Assembly (NCBI GenBank): GCA_039649115.1
Contig: JBBWZQ010000336.1
Location: forward strand, 1-21,597
Reading direction: 5' to 3'
DNA length: 21,597 bases
Source: DATEJJ01 sp039649115
GTDB lineage: Bacteria; Actinomycetota; Actinomycetes; Mycobacteriales; Micromonosporaceae
Shown here: in pieces, positions 7,043-15,304 of the stretch
How the letters are laid out: each line of letters begins with the position of its first letter
How positions within the stretch are numbered: the first letter of the stretch is position 1
Translations under genes and position numbers: made by a program
The notes under the pieces: model-generated
Told to the model about the DNA's origin: nothing
Databases searched by the model: none
What the model saw: the letters and a program-made list of their open reading frames with translations, nothing else

Positions 7043-8014
7043 GTGGCTTCGCGACAGGTTGGATGGGGCTTCGTGGGTTCCAGCGGTTGGGTGGCGAGCC
7101 GGTTCGCGCCCAGCGTGCTCGCCGCCGGGCACCGGGTGGTGGGTGCGTTCGGTTCGTCCGCCGAGGGCTCGGCCCGCTTCGCGGAGCGCTTCGACGCCAC
7201 GCCGTACCCGAGCCTGGCCGCGCTGCTGGCTGACGACGCGGTGCAGGTGGTGTGGATCGGTTCGCCGTCGGACGCGCACCCCGCGCACGCGCGGGCCGCG
7301 GCGGTGGCCGGCCGCGCCGTGCTGGTCGAGAAGCCGGTGGCGGTCGACGCCGAGGAGGCCACCCGGTTGGCTCAGGACCTTTCCGGGGTACCGGTCGCCG
7401 TGGGCGTCGGGTTCCAGCACCGGTTCAACCCGGCGGTCGAGGCGGTGGCCGCGGCGCTGGCTGACGGGCGCGTGGGTACCCTCTCGTCGCTGGTGATACA
7501 GCACGGCTTCGCCGGGCCGCCGCGCCCCACCCCGTGGCGTACCGAGCCGGAGCGCAGCGGCGGCTGGAGCATCGCCGATCTCGGCACACACCTCATCGAC
7601 ATCGCGCGGGACCTGCTCGGCGAGGTCGAGTTCTGGTCGGCGCGCCTCACCTCACCCGGCCGCGGTCTGCCCGTCGACGACCTGTCCTGGCTGATGCTCG
7701 CCCATGGCGAGGCGACGGTTGTCCTCCGCGCCGGCACCGGTGCGCAGGCCCCCGCGTCCTCCATCGAGGCGAGCGGTACCGACGGGTGGGTGCGGGTGAC
7801 GGACTTCTGGACCGGTGCCGGGCGGCTGACCGACTCCACGGGGCGCGACGAGCCGATCGCGCCGGTGGACCTGTACGCGGCCCAGGTACGTGCGTTCTCC
7901 CGGGTGCTCGACGGTGCGGCGTGGCCAGGCGCGAGCCTGCGCGACGGGGTACGCGTGGCGCAGTTGTGTGACGCGGCCCGGCGGTTCAGCGCTGAGCGCG
8001 TGACCGCCGGGTGA
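7043..8014 (+). CDS. Gfo/Idh/MocA-family NAD(P)-dependent oxidoreductase
   Basis: The family oxidises polyols, cyclitols, sugars and hemiacetals. The N-terminal Rossmann motif is GFVGSSGWVA, the catalytic-lysine motif EKPVAV is present, and DLGTHLID supplies the Asp and His usual near the active site of the C-terminal domain. I place the start at the GTG at 7043 because AGGAGGG (7028-7034) is 8 bases upstream, giving 323 aa. The ATG at 7025 is in frame but has no SD and lies only three bases after operator site A. The 3' end overlaps the convergent iclR gene by 29 bases. LigC, the 4-carboxy-2-hydroxymuconate semialdehyde dehydrogenase of the protocatechuate 4,5-pathway, belongs to this superfamily, but I see no specific LigC signature. 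A cyclitol or quinate-like substrate is equally possible. Confidence 0.85.
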   Translation: MASRQVGWGFVGSSGWVASRFAPSVLAAGHRVVGAFGSSAEGSARFAERFDATPYPSLAALLADDAVQVVWIGSPSDAHPAHARAAAVAGRAVLVEKPVAVDAEEATRLAQDLSGVPVAVGVGFQHRFNPAVEAVAAALADGRVGTLSSLVIQHGFAGPPRPTPWRTEPERSGGWSIADLGTHLIDIARDLLGEVEFWSARLTSPGRGLPVDDLSWLMLAHGEATVVLRAGTGAQAPASSIEASGTDGWVRVTDFWTGAGRLTDSTGRDEPIAPVDLYAAQVRAFSRVLDGAAWPGASLRDGVRVAQLCDAARRFSAERVTAG

Positions 8015-8855
8015 CCGGCATCGGGTCCTCCGCCCCGCGCCGCGCGCCACCGATCGCCTCGCTCGCCTGCGCGGCGGCCTCCCGCACCAGCACGGCCAAC
8101 TCGGCGAGCGCGGATTCGGTCAGCCGCAGGGCCGGTCCCGACAGGCCGAGGCCGGCGACCACGACGCCGTCCGCGTCGCGGATCGGCGCGGCCACGCACC
8201 GCAGGCCGGGCTCCAGCTCCTCGTTGTCCGTGGCGTAGCCGCGGGCCCGGATCTCGGCCAGCTCGCGCAGCAGGGCGGCGACCGAGGTGGTGGAGTTCGG
8301 TGTCCTCGCGGCCAGCCGGCGGCCCTGGAACAGGTGGCGTACCCCGGGACTGTCCAAACCGGACAGTAGCGCCTTGCCGATGGAGCTGCAGTAGGCGGGC
8401 GAGCGCTTGTTGACGTGGCTGTGCATGCGCACCGTGTGCCAGCCGTCGACGACCGCGATGGTCAGCGCATCGGTGCCGTCCAGGATGCCGATGTGGCCGG
8501 TTTCCCCGGTCTTGTCGACCAGCCGGCGCAGCGGTCCCAGCGCCTGTTGCGTGACGTCGTTGTCGCGGCCGGCCAGCCGGCCCAGCCGGATCAGCTCGGG
8601 GCCCAGCCGGTACTGCCCGGCGTCGGCGGTGCGGGTGAGGAAGCCCATCGCGTGCAGCGAGGCGGCGAGCCGGGAGGCGTTGCTGCGGTGTACCCCGATC
8701 TCCCGGGCTATCTGCGACACGCCGAGCACCTGCCGGTCATCGCTGAACATGCGCAGGATCGCGAGCCCGTGCAGCAGTGCGTTGACGAGTTCGCCGCGCG
8801 GAGCCTCCGGTGGGGTCTGCGGTGCGGTGGCGCTCGCGTCCGACCTGGTGTACAT
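7986..8855 (-). CDS. IclR-family transcriptional regulator
   Basis: This 289-aa protein has an N-terminal winged HTH (LVNALLHGLAILRMFSDD, then SQIAREIGVHRSNASRLAAS and GFLTRTADAGQYRLG) and a C-terminal IclR effector domain. That domain includes IGILDGTDALTIAVVDG, YCSSIGKALLSGL, RGYATDNEELEPGLRCVAAPI and GLGLSGPALRL. The frame is open upstream to 9140, but the HTH begins just after the ATG at 8855 and upstream residues are non-homologous low-complexity sequence. An upstream start would also overlap the divergent flavoprotein gene. IclR proteins commonly control aromatic-acid catabolism, with an aromatic or small acid as effector. A palindrome shared between this promoter and the aldehyde dehydrogenase/Gfo-Idh promoter suggests it regulates itself, those genes and the long rightward operon. 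Confidence 0.92.
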   Translation of the reverse strand: MYTRSDASATAPQTPPEAPRGELVNALLHGLAILRMFSDDRQVLGVSQIAREIGVHRSNASRLAASLHAMGFLTRTADAGQYRLGPELIRLGRLAGRDNDVTQQALGPLRRLVDKTGETGHIGILDGTDALTIAVVDGWHTVRMHSHVNKRSPAYCSSIGKALLSGLDSPGVRHLFQGRRLAARTPNSTTSVAALLRELAEIRARGYATDNEELEPGLRCVAAPIRDADGVVVAGLGLSGPALRLTESALAELAVLVREAAAQASEAIGGARRGAEDPMPVTRRSRAQR

Positions 8856-8903
8856 GACTGCTGACCATACGCCAGCGGCCGGTGGCCCGGCAACGACAGG
8901 TGT

Positions 8904-8916
8904 TGCGCTATACGCA
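8904..8916. promoter_or_regulatory. Putative IclR operator, site B
   Basis: TGCGCTATACGCA lies in the 121-base gap between iclR and the flavoprotein gene. It has the TGCG-N5-CGCA form of site A (7010-7022), and both are preceded by TGT, giving a shared TGTTGCGC. Confidence 0.6.
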
Positions 8917-8922
8917 CGCCCT

Positions 8923-8935
8923 TGCGCAGGGCGCG
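8923..8935. promoter_or_regulatory. Possible degenerate IclR half-site next to site B
   Basis: TGCGCAGGGCGCG keeps TGCG-N5-CGC but loses the final A. Its start is 19 bases from the start of site B, close to two helical turns, so two dimers could bind the same face. Tentative, because the region is GC-rich. Confidence 0.3.
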
Positions 8936-8976
8936 ATGCTGTGGCACCGTCTGCTCCATTCGAAGGGAGCGCGGTC

Positions 8977-10596
8977 ATGGCCGGTCGGGTGGAGGTTCTC
9001 GTCGCGGGTAGCGGCGCGGCCGGCCTGACCGCGGCACTGGTCTGCGCGGCGAACGGGCGGCGGACGCTGGTGTGTGACGCGTCCGCAGACCTGGGGGGCA
9101 CCAGCGCGCTGTCCGGCGGCCGGGTCTGGGTGCCGGGCAATCACTTCCAGCGGCAGCCACGGGCGGACCGGCAGGCCGCCGCGGGCTACCTGGCCGGCAT
9201 CTTCGATCCGGGCCAGCGCCGGATGTCCGACGCGTTCCTGGACGCCGCGCCGGCCATGGTGCGTTTCGTCGAGGGGCACACGGCACACCGGTTCGCGCCG
9301 TGTCCCGATTACCCGGACTACCATCCGCATCGGCCCGGCGCCACGCTCGGCGGGCGCTGCCTGGACGCGCGGCCGCTGTCCCTGGACGGGCTGCACCCGC
9401 TCGTCGATCGGGTACTGATGCCGCACGGATACCTGCCGATGACGCACGCCGAGTGGGCGGCGTGGCGCTTCCCGCCGCGCTTCGACTGGGACCTGCTGGG
9501 CCGACGCGCCGCCGAGCGCGTCGTGACGAGCGGGGTCGCGCTGGTCTGCGCTCTCCTGGACGGCGTGCTCCGCGCCGGCGGGCAGATCGCGGCCGGGCAC
9601 CGCCTGGTCGACCTGTCGGCCAGCGGGCACGGCGGGTTCCGCGGCACGCTGGCGTTGGCGGACGGCGGGCGCGGCACGGTCGACGCGGGCACGGTCGTCC
9701 TCGCCACCGGCGGGTACGACCAGGATCCCGCGCGCCGCCGCCGGTACCTGCCCGCGGCGGTGGCCGCCTCCGGGTCGGCACCGTCCAATGTGGGCGATGC
9801 GTTGGACATCTGCGCGCGCCTGGGCGCCCCGCTCACCAACCTCGGCCAGGGGTGGTGGATGCCGATGCTGGCCGGGGAGGAGACGGACGGGGTACCGGCG
9901 TACCGGGCGCTCATCCGGGAGCGGGGCGCGCCGCGGCAGATCGTGGTGGACCGCTCCGGGTACCGGTTCGTCGACGAGGCCGTCCCGTACCACGAGTTCT
10001 GCAAGGCAATGCACGAGACGGACAGTGCCGAGGCGTACCTCATCCTCGACGAGGGGTACCGGCGGCGCTATGCCCTGCCCGGCGTGGCGCCGGACCAACC
10101 GGTACCCGGCTGGGTGGCGACCGCGGCCAGCCCGGCCGGACTCGCCACGGTTCTGGGCGTGCATCCGGCGGGCCTGGCCGACCAGGTCCGGCACTGGAAC
10201 GCGGCCTGCGCGCGCGGCGTGGACGACCAGTTCGGCCGCGGCGCCAACGCCTACGACCGCTACTACGGGGACCCGTCCCTGGCCGGCAACCCCAACCTCG
10301 GACCGCTGGACGAGCCGCCGTACTACGGCATGCGTGTGCTCGCCGGCACGATCGGCAGCAAGGGAGGCCCGGTCACGGACGCCGACGGCCGGGTCCTCGA
10401 CGCCGCGCACCGGCCCATCCCCGGCCTGTTCGCGGTCGGCAACGCGGCAGCGTCCTGGACCGCGGACGGATACCCCGGTCCGGGCGCGACCCTCGGCATC
10501 GGCATGGCAATGGCGTTCCGCGCCGGACGGGCCATCGCGGCCGGCGCCCCGGCGCTCGTGCCGGCGCGCACGTCAACACCGCAGCACGTGGACTGA
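8977..10596 (+). CDS. FAD-dependent desaturase, 3-ketosteroid Delta1-dehydrogenase / fumarate reductase flavoprotein family
   Basis: This 539-aa flavoprotein has an N-terminal dinucleotide fold (VLVAGSGAAGLTAAL) followed by LGGTSALSGGRVWVPG. ATGGYDQDP marks the return of the FAD domain, and the C-terminal block has GSKGGPVTDADGRVLD, PGLFAVGNAAAS and DGYPGPGATLGIGMAMAF. In characterised KstD enzymes the Tyr and Gly of YPGPG polarise the substrate ketone; both are kept here as Tyr499 and Gly503, so a ketone flanked by CH-CH is the likely substrate. The ATG at 8977 has AAGGGAG 7 bases upstream. The frame is open further upstream, but that part overlaps iclR. It is the first gene of the long rightward run. 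Steroid genes are absent, so a small cyclic ketone such as an alicyclic ketoacid is more likely than a steroid. Confidence 0.85.
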   Translation: MAGRVEVLVAGSGAAGLTAALVCAANGRRTLVCDASADLGGTSALSGGRVWVPGNHFQRQPRADRQAAAGYLAGIFDPGQRRMSDAFLDAAPAMVRFVEGHTAHRFAPCPDYPDYHPHRPGATLGGRCLDARPLSLDGLHPLVDRVLMPHGYLPMTHAEWAAWRFPPRFDWDLLGRRAAERVVTSGVALVCALLDGVLRAGGQIAAGHRLVDLSASGHGGFRGTLALADGGRGTVDAGTVVLATGGYDQDPARRRRYLPAAVAASGSAPSNVGDALDICARLGAPLTNLGQGWWMPMLAGEETDGVPAYRALIRERGAPRQIVVDRSGYRFVDEAVPYHEFCKAMHETDSAEAYLILDEGYRRRYALPGVAPDQPVPGWVATAASPAGLATVLGVHPAGLADQVRHWNAACARGVDDQFGRGANAYDRYYGDPSLAGNPNLGPLDEPPYYGMRVLAGTIGSKGGPVTDADGRVLDAAHRPIPGLFAVGNAAASWTADGYPGPGATLGIGMAMAFRAGRAIAAGAPALVPARTSTPQHVD

Positions 10597-10602
10597 CACC
10601 CC

Positions 10603-10620
10603 CAAGCACGTTGGTGCTTG
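10603..10620 (+). other. Intercistronic hairpin between flavoprotein and binding-protein genes
   Basis: CAAGCAC-GTTG-GTGCTTG forms a perfect 7-bp stem with a 4-base loop in the 46-base gap. No T-run follows, so it is not a standard terminator. Placed just before the binding-protein SD, it may protect a processed transcript and raise binding-protein expression. Confidence 0.5.
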
Positions 10621-10642
10621 CAGTCACCGGAGGTTGAGAGAG

Positions 10643-11941
10643 ATGGCAGCACGGCGTGCCGGCACGTTCCGGCGCAGATTCGGCGTCGCGCTCGGCGCGG
10701 CCGCGTTGGCGGCGGGCAGCCTTGCCGGGTGCGGCCAGTCCGGCACCGGCGGCGGTACACCGGAGATCCGCATCGGCCTGCTGTTCCCCACGACCGGCGG
10801 CATGGCGTCCCTCGGCACGGACCAGAGCAACGGCGTGAAGCTGGTGCTGGAGTGGGCCAACGCGCACGGCGGCGTCTCCGGTACAAAGATCAAGATCTTT
10901 GAGGGAGACTCGCAGAGCAACCCGGGCGTCGCGGCGACCGTCGCGCAGCGGATGATCGACCAGAATCAGGTACAGGTCATCGTCGGCTCCTACGCCTCCG
11001 GCATCGCCCAGGCGATCGCGCCCGTGGCCCAGCGCAACCGGGTGGTGCTCTGGGAGGTCGGTGCCGTGGCGCCGACCGTCGCGCAGGCCGGGGACCGGTA
11101 CTTCGTGCGTACCGTCGGCGCGTCGACCACGTACGCGGCCGCCGATCTCGACTTCCTCGACGGCTTCCTCGCCGCCAAACTGGGCAAGCCGATCGACCAG
11201 ATCCGGGTCGCGATCGCGCACGAGGACGGTCCGTTCGGCACCAGCGTCGGCCAGGCGCTCGTCGCGCAGGGCAAGGCGAAGAACCTCAACGTCGTGGCGC
11301 AGGAGGCGTACCCGGAGACGTCGGCCGACCTGACCCCGGTGGTACTGCGGCTGAAGGCGACCAACCCGGACGTCCTGCTGATCTCACCGCTGGTCGCCTC
11401 CACGCCGCTGTTCTGGCAGGCGGCACGCACCCAGAACTTCAACGTGAAGGCCATCATCGGCTCGGCCGGCTTCAGCTCGTCCACGTTCGTCAAGAAGTTC
11501 GGCGCCAAGGGCGTCGAGGGCGTGTACGACGTGGAGCCGCCCGCGGTGGCGCACATGAACAGCGCCAACCTGACAGCCGACGCCAAGCAGCTGCTCGACG
11601 AGCTGCGTACCCAGTTCACGTCGACATTCGGCCACGATTGCCTGGTGCACTGCGGCGACGGCCTGGGTGGCGGGTACATCCTCGTCAAGGACGTGCTGCC
11701 GCGCGCGGTGGCCGCGGGCGCGGTGACCGGCGACTCGATCCGCGCCGCCGCCGCCAAGACGGACATCGCCGCCGGCGGTACCCCGCAGGGATTCGGCGCG
11801 AAGTTCAGCGACAGCGGCGAGAACGAGCGGGCCAGGTCGGTCATCATGCAGTGGCAGAACGGCGCCCTCGTGGTGGTGTATCCCAAGGAACTCGCGATGG
11901 CCGATCCGGTCTACCCGATGCCCACCTGGGACCAGCGGTAG
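10643..11941 (+). CDS. ABC transporter substrate-binding lipoprotein, branched-chain amino acid / aromatic acid type (LivK-like)
   Basis: The 432-aa product has a twin-arginine-rich N-terminus, a hydrophobic segment and the lipobox LAGC with Cys30, so it should be a membrane-anchored lipoprotein outside the cytoplasmic membrane. The mature part is a type I periplasmic-binding fold starting IRIGLLFPTTGGMASLGTDQ. It continues with the family-typical VIVGSYASGIAQAIAPVAQR, a break before FVRTVGAS, and a second lobe from IRVAIAHEDGPFG. The ATG at 10643 has GGAGG upstream. Permease and ATPase genes of the same system follow directly. Liv-type systems in aromatic clusters often carry aromatic or dicarboxylic acids rather than amino acids; the ligand here is unknown. 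Two Cys in HDCLVHCGDG could form a disulfide. Confidence 0.92.
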   Translation: MAARRAGTFRRRFGVALGAAALAAGSLAGCGQSGTGGGTPEIRIGLLFPTTGGMASLGTDQSNGVKLVLEWANAHGGVSGTKIKIFEGDSQSNPGVAATVAQRMIDQNQVQVIVGSYASGIAQAIAPVAQRNRVVLWEVGAVAPTVAQAGDRYFVRTVGASTTYAAADLDFLDGFLAAKLGKPIDQIRVAIAHEDGPFGTSVGQALVAQGKAKNLNVVAQEAYPETSADLTPVVLRLKATNPDVLLISPLVASTPLFWQAARTQNFNVKAIIGSAGFSSSTFVKKFGAKGVEGVYDVEPPAVAHMNSANLTADAKQLLDELRTQFTSTFGHDCLVHCGDGLGGGYILVKDVLPRAVAAGAVTGDSIRAAAAKTDIAAGGTPQGFGAKFSDSGENERARSVIMQWQNGALVVVYPKELAMADPVYPMPTWDQR

Positions 11942-11966
11942 CGCCAGGCCTACGTCGGGAGAAGCC

Positions 11967-12836
11967 ATGCAGCTCGCCTCGGCCGCCGCCAGCGGCATCG
12001 CTCTCGGTGCGATCTACGCGCTGGTGGCGGCCGGCCTCAACCTCATCTTCGGCGTGGTCAAAATCATCAACTTCGCCCAGGGTGCCATGCTCACCGTCGC
12101 CCTCTACGGCGTCTACCTGCTCGACACGCACCTGGGCATCAACCCGTACCTCACCCTGCCGGTGGTCGTGGTGGCGATGGGCGCGCTGGGCTACGTCGTC
12201 CACATCGGACTCATCGACCGGGTACTGGGCAAGGAGCGGGCCAGCCAGCTGCTCATCACGTTCGGGCTCGCCATGGCGCTGAAGAACGCGTGCCTGGCGG
12301 TGTTCGGCGCCGACCACCTCTCGGTGACCGTGGCGTTCGGGTCCCGCGTGGTGGACCTGGGCGGCGTGCGGGTCACCGTGGCCAGCCTGATCGCCCTGGG
12401 CGGCGCGGCACTGACCATGGCGTTCCTGTACGGTTTCCTGCACCGCACCCGCGCCGGTACCGCCATCCGCGCGGTGGCGCAGCAGCCGGACTCGGCACGG
12501 CTCGCCGGCATCAACGCACGGCAGATGTACGCGCTCGCCTTCGCGATCGGCACCGCGCTGGCGGGCGTCGCCGCGGTGCTGATGTCGCCCATCTACGCCA
12601 TCGAACCCGACATCGGCGACGCGTTCGGCGTGATGGCGTTCATCGTGGTGATTCTCGGCGGCCTCGGCAGTGTCTTCGGTGCCGCCGCCACGGCGCTGCT
12701 CATCGGCGTCGCGCAGAGCGTGTTCGCCACGATGATCAACGTCCAGATGTCCACGGCCTTCGTCTTCCTCGTGTTCATCGTCCTCATGATCGTGCGACCG
12801 AACGGGCTGTTCGGCCGCACCACCCGGGTGGCGTGA
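11967..12836 (+). CDS. ABC transporter permease, LivH type
   Basis: This 289-aa membrane protein has about eight hydrophobic segments. The N-terminus is typical of the family: GIALGAIYALVAAGLNLIFG followed by IINFAQGAMLT. The cytoplasmic coupling region is GTAIRAVAQQPDSARLAGIN, and the C-terminus ends with VFLVFIVLMIVRPNGLFG. It pairs with the LivM-type permease to form the channel. The ATG at 11967 is preceded by GGGAGAA, and its TGA shares one base with the ATG of the next gene. Confidence 0.93.
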   Translation: MQLASAAASGIALGAIYALVAAGLNLIFGVVKIINFAQGAMLTVALYGVYLLDTHLGINPYLTLPVVVVAMGALGYVVHIGLIDRVLGKERASQLLITFGLAMALKNACLAVFGADHLSVTVAFGSRVVDLGGVRVTVASLIALGGAALTMAFLYGFLHRTRAGTAIRAVAQQPDSARLAGINARQMYALAFAIGTALAGVAAVLMSPIYAIEPDIGDAFGVMAFIVVILGGLGSVFGAAATALLIGVAQSVFATMINVQMSTAFVFLVFIVLMIVRPNGLFGRTTRVA

Positions 12837-13888
12837 TGGCGGCGCGGACCTCCCTTCCGGCACCGGACCTCGCCGCGCCCACCGTGCGGCTGCGCAGCCG
12901 CGGGCTGGTCGAAGCCGGTCCGGTGGCGGCCGGCGCCGCCACCCTGGTGCTCGCCGCCGCCGTCGCGGTGCCGTTCCTGCCCGGCATCCCGTTCTACTAC
13001 CTCCAGGTGGGCATCCTCATCTTCTGGTACGGCATGCTCGGCACCGGTTGGACGATCGCCGGCGGATACGGTGGCATGCACTCGATCGGGCACGCCGCGT
13101 TCCTCGGCACCGGCGCCTACACGTCCACGCTGCTCGCCGTGCACTACCACCTCAGCCCGTGGCTCGGCATGCTCGCCGGCATGGGCCTCGCCGCGGCGCT
13201 CGCCCTGCTGATCGGGTACCCGTGCTTCCGCTTCGGCATCCGGGGCGACTACTTCGCACTGGTGACCGTGGCCCTCGGCGAGGTCATGTACCAGGTGGCC
13301 AACGGCGCCACCCCGCTGACGAAGGGCGCGCAGGGCCTCGCGCTGCCCTACACCGGCGCCTCGGCACTGGACTTCCAGTTCTCCGCGAGGTCCACGTTCT
13401 ACTACGTGGTGATGGCGATGTGGCTGGTGACTCTCGGGGTGGCTTACCGGCTGCGCCGCTCCCGCCTGGGTTTCCAACTTGTCGCGGTGCGCGACGACGA
13501 GATCGCCGCGGCCCGCGGTGGCATCCACGTGTCCCGGCGCAAGCTCACCGCGCTGGCCGTGAGCGCCGCCATCGCCGCCGCGGCCGGTACCTTCTACGCC
13601 CAGTTCATCCTGTTCATCGATCCCGGCTCGGTCTTCGGCATCACGCTGTCGGTGCAGATCGTGCTGATGGCGGTGCTGGGTGGCATGAACAGCTACCTCG
13701 GTGGGACGGTCGGCGCGTTGCTGCTCGTGCCCTTGTCCCAGTACCTGTCCACGAGGCTGGCCGGCCACCCCGGCGTGGACCTGGTGATCTACGGCCTGGT
13801 GCTGGTCGCGCTGATGCTCTACATGCCATATGGCATCCTCGGGCTGCTGCGCCGCGCACCCCGCTGGCGGAGCGTGATCGGATGGTAG
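12836..13888 (+). CDS. ABC transporter permease, LivM type
   Basis: This is the second channel subunit, 350 aa with about nine to ten membrane segments. LivM landmarks are GTGWTIAGGYGGMHSIGHAAFLG near residue 65 (typically the G-x-S-x-GHAAF motif), FGIRGDYFALVTVALGE, RRSRLGFQLVAVRDDEIAA as the ATPase-coupling loop, and MAVLGGMNSYLGGTVGALLL. I chose the ATG at 12836 because it overlaps the LivH stop and begins just before the first hydrophobic segment; the frame is open far upstream but that part lies inside LivH. Its stop lies within the next coding sequence. Confidence 0.93.
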   Translation: MAARTSLPAPDLAAPTVRLRSRGLVEAGPVAAGAATLVLAAAVAVPFLPGIPFYYLQVGILIFWYGMLGTGWTIAGGYGGMHSIGHAAFLGTGAYTSTLLAVHYHLSPWLGMLAGMGLAAALALLIGYPCFRFGIRGDYFALVTVALGEVMYQVANGATPLTKGAQGLALPYTGASALDFQFSARSTFYYVVMAMWLVTLGVAYRLRRSRLGFQLVAVRDDEIAAARGGIHVSRRKLTALAVSAAIAAAAGTFYAQFILFIDPGSVFGITLSVQIVLMAVLGGMNSYLGGTVGALLLVPLSQYLSTRLAGHPGVDLVIYGLVLVALMLYMPYGILGLLRRAPRWRSVIGW

Positions 13889-14589
13889 GCGACCCCATTC
13901 TTTCGGTACGGGGCGTCGACAAGTCCTTCGGCGGGCTCCGCGTGCTCCGCGACGTCGGCCTGGATGTCCACAGTGGAAGCATCACCGGCCTGGTCGGGCC
14001 CAACGGTTCCGGCAAGAGCACGCTGTTCGACGTCATCACCCGGTACCTGCCGTGCGACGCCGGCGAGGTCAGCCTCGCCGGCGAGTCCCTGCTCGGGCTC
14101 GCACCGTACGAGGTGTCCCGGCGCGGGCTGGCGCGCACGTTCCAGCTCACCCGCGTGTTCGCCAACCTCACCGTCGCGGAGAACGTGCTCGTCTTCGCCG
14201 AGGGTGGCCAGGACGGGGAGGGCAAGGCGCACGCGATGCTGGAGTTCGTCGGGCTGCTGCGGCTGGCCGGGCAGGAGGCCGCCCGGCTGTCGTACGGGCA
14301 GCAGAAGCTCCTGGAGATCGCGCAGGTCCTCATGCTCGACCCGCGCGTGCTGCTGCTCGACGAACCGATGGCCGGCATCAATCCGGCCCTGGCCGACGAA
14401 CTCGTGCAGCGGCTGTGCGAGCTGCGCGGGCGCGGCCTGGCGCTGCTGCTCGTGGAGCACAACATCCCCGTCATCCAGCGCATGTGCGACACGGTGGCGG
14501 TCCTCGCGGCCGGCAGCGTGATGGCATGCGGCAAGCCGGACGAGGTACTCGCCGACCGCGGGGTCAGGGAGGCGTTTCTCGGTGACTGA
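13882..14589 (+). CDS. ABC transporter ATPase, LivG type
   Basis: This 235-aa nucleotide-binding subunit energises transport. Walker A is GPNGSGKST (residues 39-47), the Q-loop region is FQLTRVFANLTVAENV, the signature is LSYGQQKLLEIAQ, Walker B is VLLLDEPMAG and the H-loop is LLLVEHNI. LSYGQQ is the usual LivG form. The ATG at 13882 overlaps the LivM stop by seven bases; upstream in-frame sequence is non-homologous. At 235 aa it is slightly shorter than many LivG proteins, with a compact loop between the Q-loop and the signature. Confidence 0.93.
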   Translation: MVGDPILSVRGVDKSFGGLRVLRDVGLDVHSGSITGLVGPNGSGKSTLFDVITRYLPCDAGEVSLAGESLLGLAPYEVSRRGLARTFQLTRVFANLTVAENVLVFAEGGQDGEGKAHAMLEFVGLLRLAGQEAARLSYGQQKLLEIAQVLMLDPRVLLLDEPMAGINPALADELVQRLCELRGRGLALLLVEHNIPVIQRMCDTVAVLAAGSVMACGKPDEVLADRGVREAFLGD

Positions 14590-15304
14590 CACCATGCTGC
14601 GCACCCGGGGCCTGGTCTCCGGGTACGGCCGGATGCAGATACTGCACGAAGTGGACGTCGAAGCACCGCGCGGCGGGATCACCACCGTCATCGGGCCCAA
14701 CGGCTCCGGCAAGAGCACGTTCCTGAAGACCGTCGCGGGGCTGGTGCGCACCTGGCGCGGCAGCACCCTCCTCGCCGGTGAGGAGATCGCCGGGCGCCCC
14801 GCGCACGCGCTGGTGCGCCGCGGCCTGTGCATGGTGCCGCAGGGCCGGGTGGTGTTCCCCTTCCTCACCGTCGAGGAGAACCTGCGCATGTACGGGTACC
14901 TGGTGCGCTCGGAGCGCGAACTGCGGCAGCGCACCGAGCACGCCTACGAGTTCCTGCCGGTGCTCGGGCAGCGGCGGCGGCAACTGGCCAACACCCTGTC
15001 CGGCGGCGAGCAGGTGATGCTGTCCATCGCGAAAGTCATCATGCTGCGCCCCCGGCTGCTGCTGCTCGACGAGCCGTCGCTGGGGCTGTCCCCCAAGATG
15101 ATCGACCTCGTGTACGAGAAGGTCGTCGAGCTGGCCGGCCAGGGGCTGACCACGATGATCGTCGAACAGAACGTCCGCAAGGCGCTGGCCGTCGCCGACC
15201 ACGTGGTCGTGCTCGTGCTCGGCCGGCTGCGCTACCAGGGCGACGTCGCCCGCCTCGAACGCGAGGTCGACCTCGGTCGGCTGTTCGTCGAGGGCAAGAG
15301 CTGA
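14582..15304 (+). CDS. ABC transporter ATPase, LivF type
   Basis: This 240-aa subunit is the partner of the LivG-type ATPase. Walker A is GPNGSGKST (residues 38-46), MVPQGRVVFPFLTVEENL is the Q-loop segment, the signature is LSGGEQVMLSIAK, Walker B is LLLLDEPSLGLSPK and the H-loop is MIVEQNV. The LSGGEQ signature and short C-terminus mark it as LivF rather than LivG. The GTG at 14582 overlaps the LivG stop by eight bases; an ATG four codons later is an alternative. Its 3' end, including the stop codon, is duplicated in tandem immediately downstream. Confidence 0.93.
   Translation: MTDTMLRTRGLVSGYGRMQILHEVDVEAPRGGITTVIGPNGSGKSTFLKTVAGLVRTWRGSTLLAGEEIAGRPAHALVRRGLCMVPQGRVVFPFLTVEENLRMYGYLVRSERELRQRTEHAYEFLPVLGQRRRQLANTLSGGEQVMLSIAKVIMLRPRLLLLDEPSLGLSPKMIDLVYEKVVELAGQGLTTMIVEQNVRKALAVADHVVVLVLGRLRYQGDVARLEREVDLGRLFVEGKS

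Noticed and set aside
7043..8014. Gfo/Idh protein as LigC (4-carboxy-2-hydroxymuconate semialdehyde dehydrogenase)
   Set aside because: Superfamily membership fits, but no LigI lactonase is present and no LigC-specific motif could be recognised, so no symbol was assigned.
8350..8366. Inverted repeat CTGTCC-N5-GGACAG
   Set aside because: It lies inside the iclR coding sequence, far from any promoter, with no second copy; treated as chance.
8407..8976. Upstream extension of the flavoprotein frame across iclR
   Set aside because: The FAD-binding motif begins about six residues after the ATG at 8977, which has its own SD; upstream residues are a shadow of iclR.
8856..9140. Upstream extension of the IclR protein by 95 residues
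   Set aside because: The extra sequence is non-homologous, overlaps the divergent flavoprotein gene and covers the operator region; the HTH starts right after the ATG at 8855.
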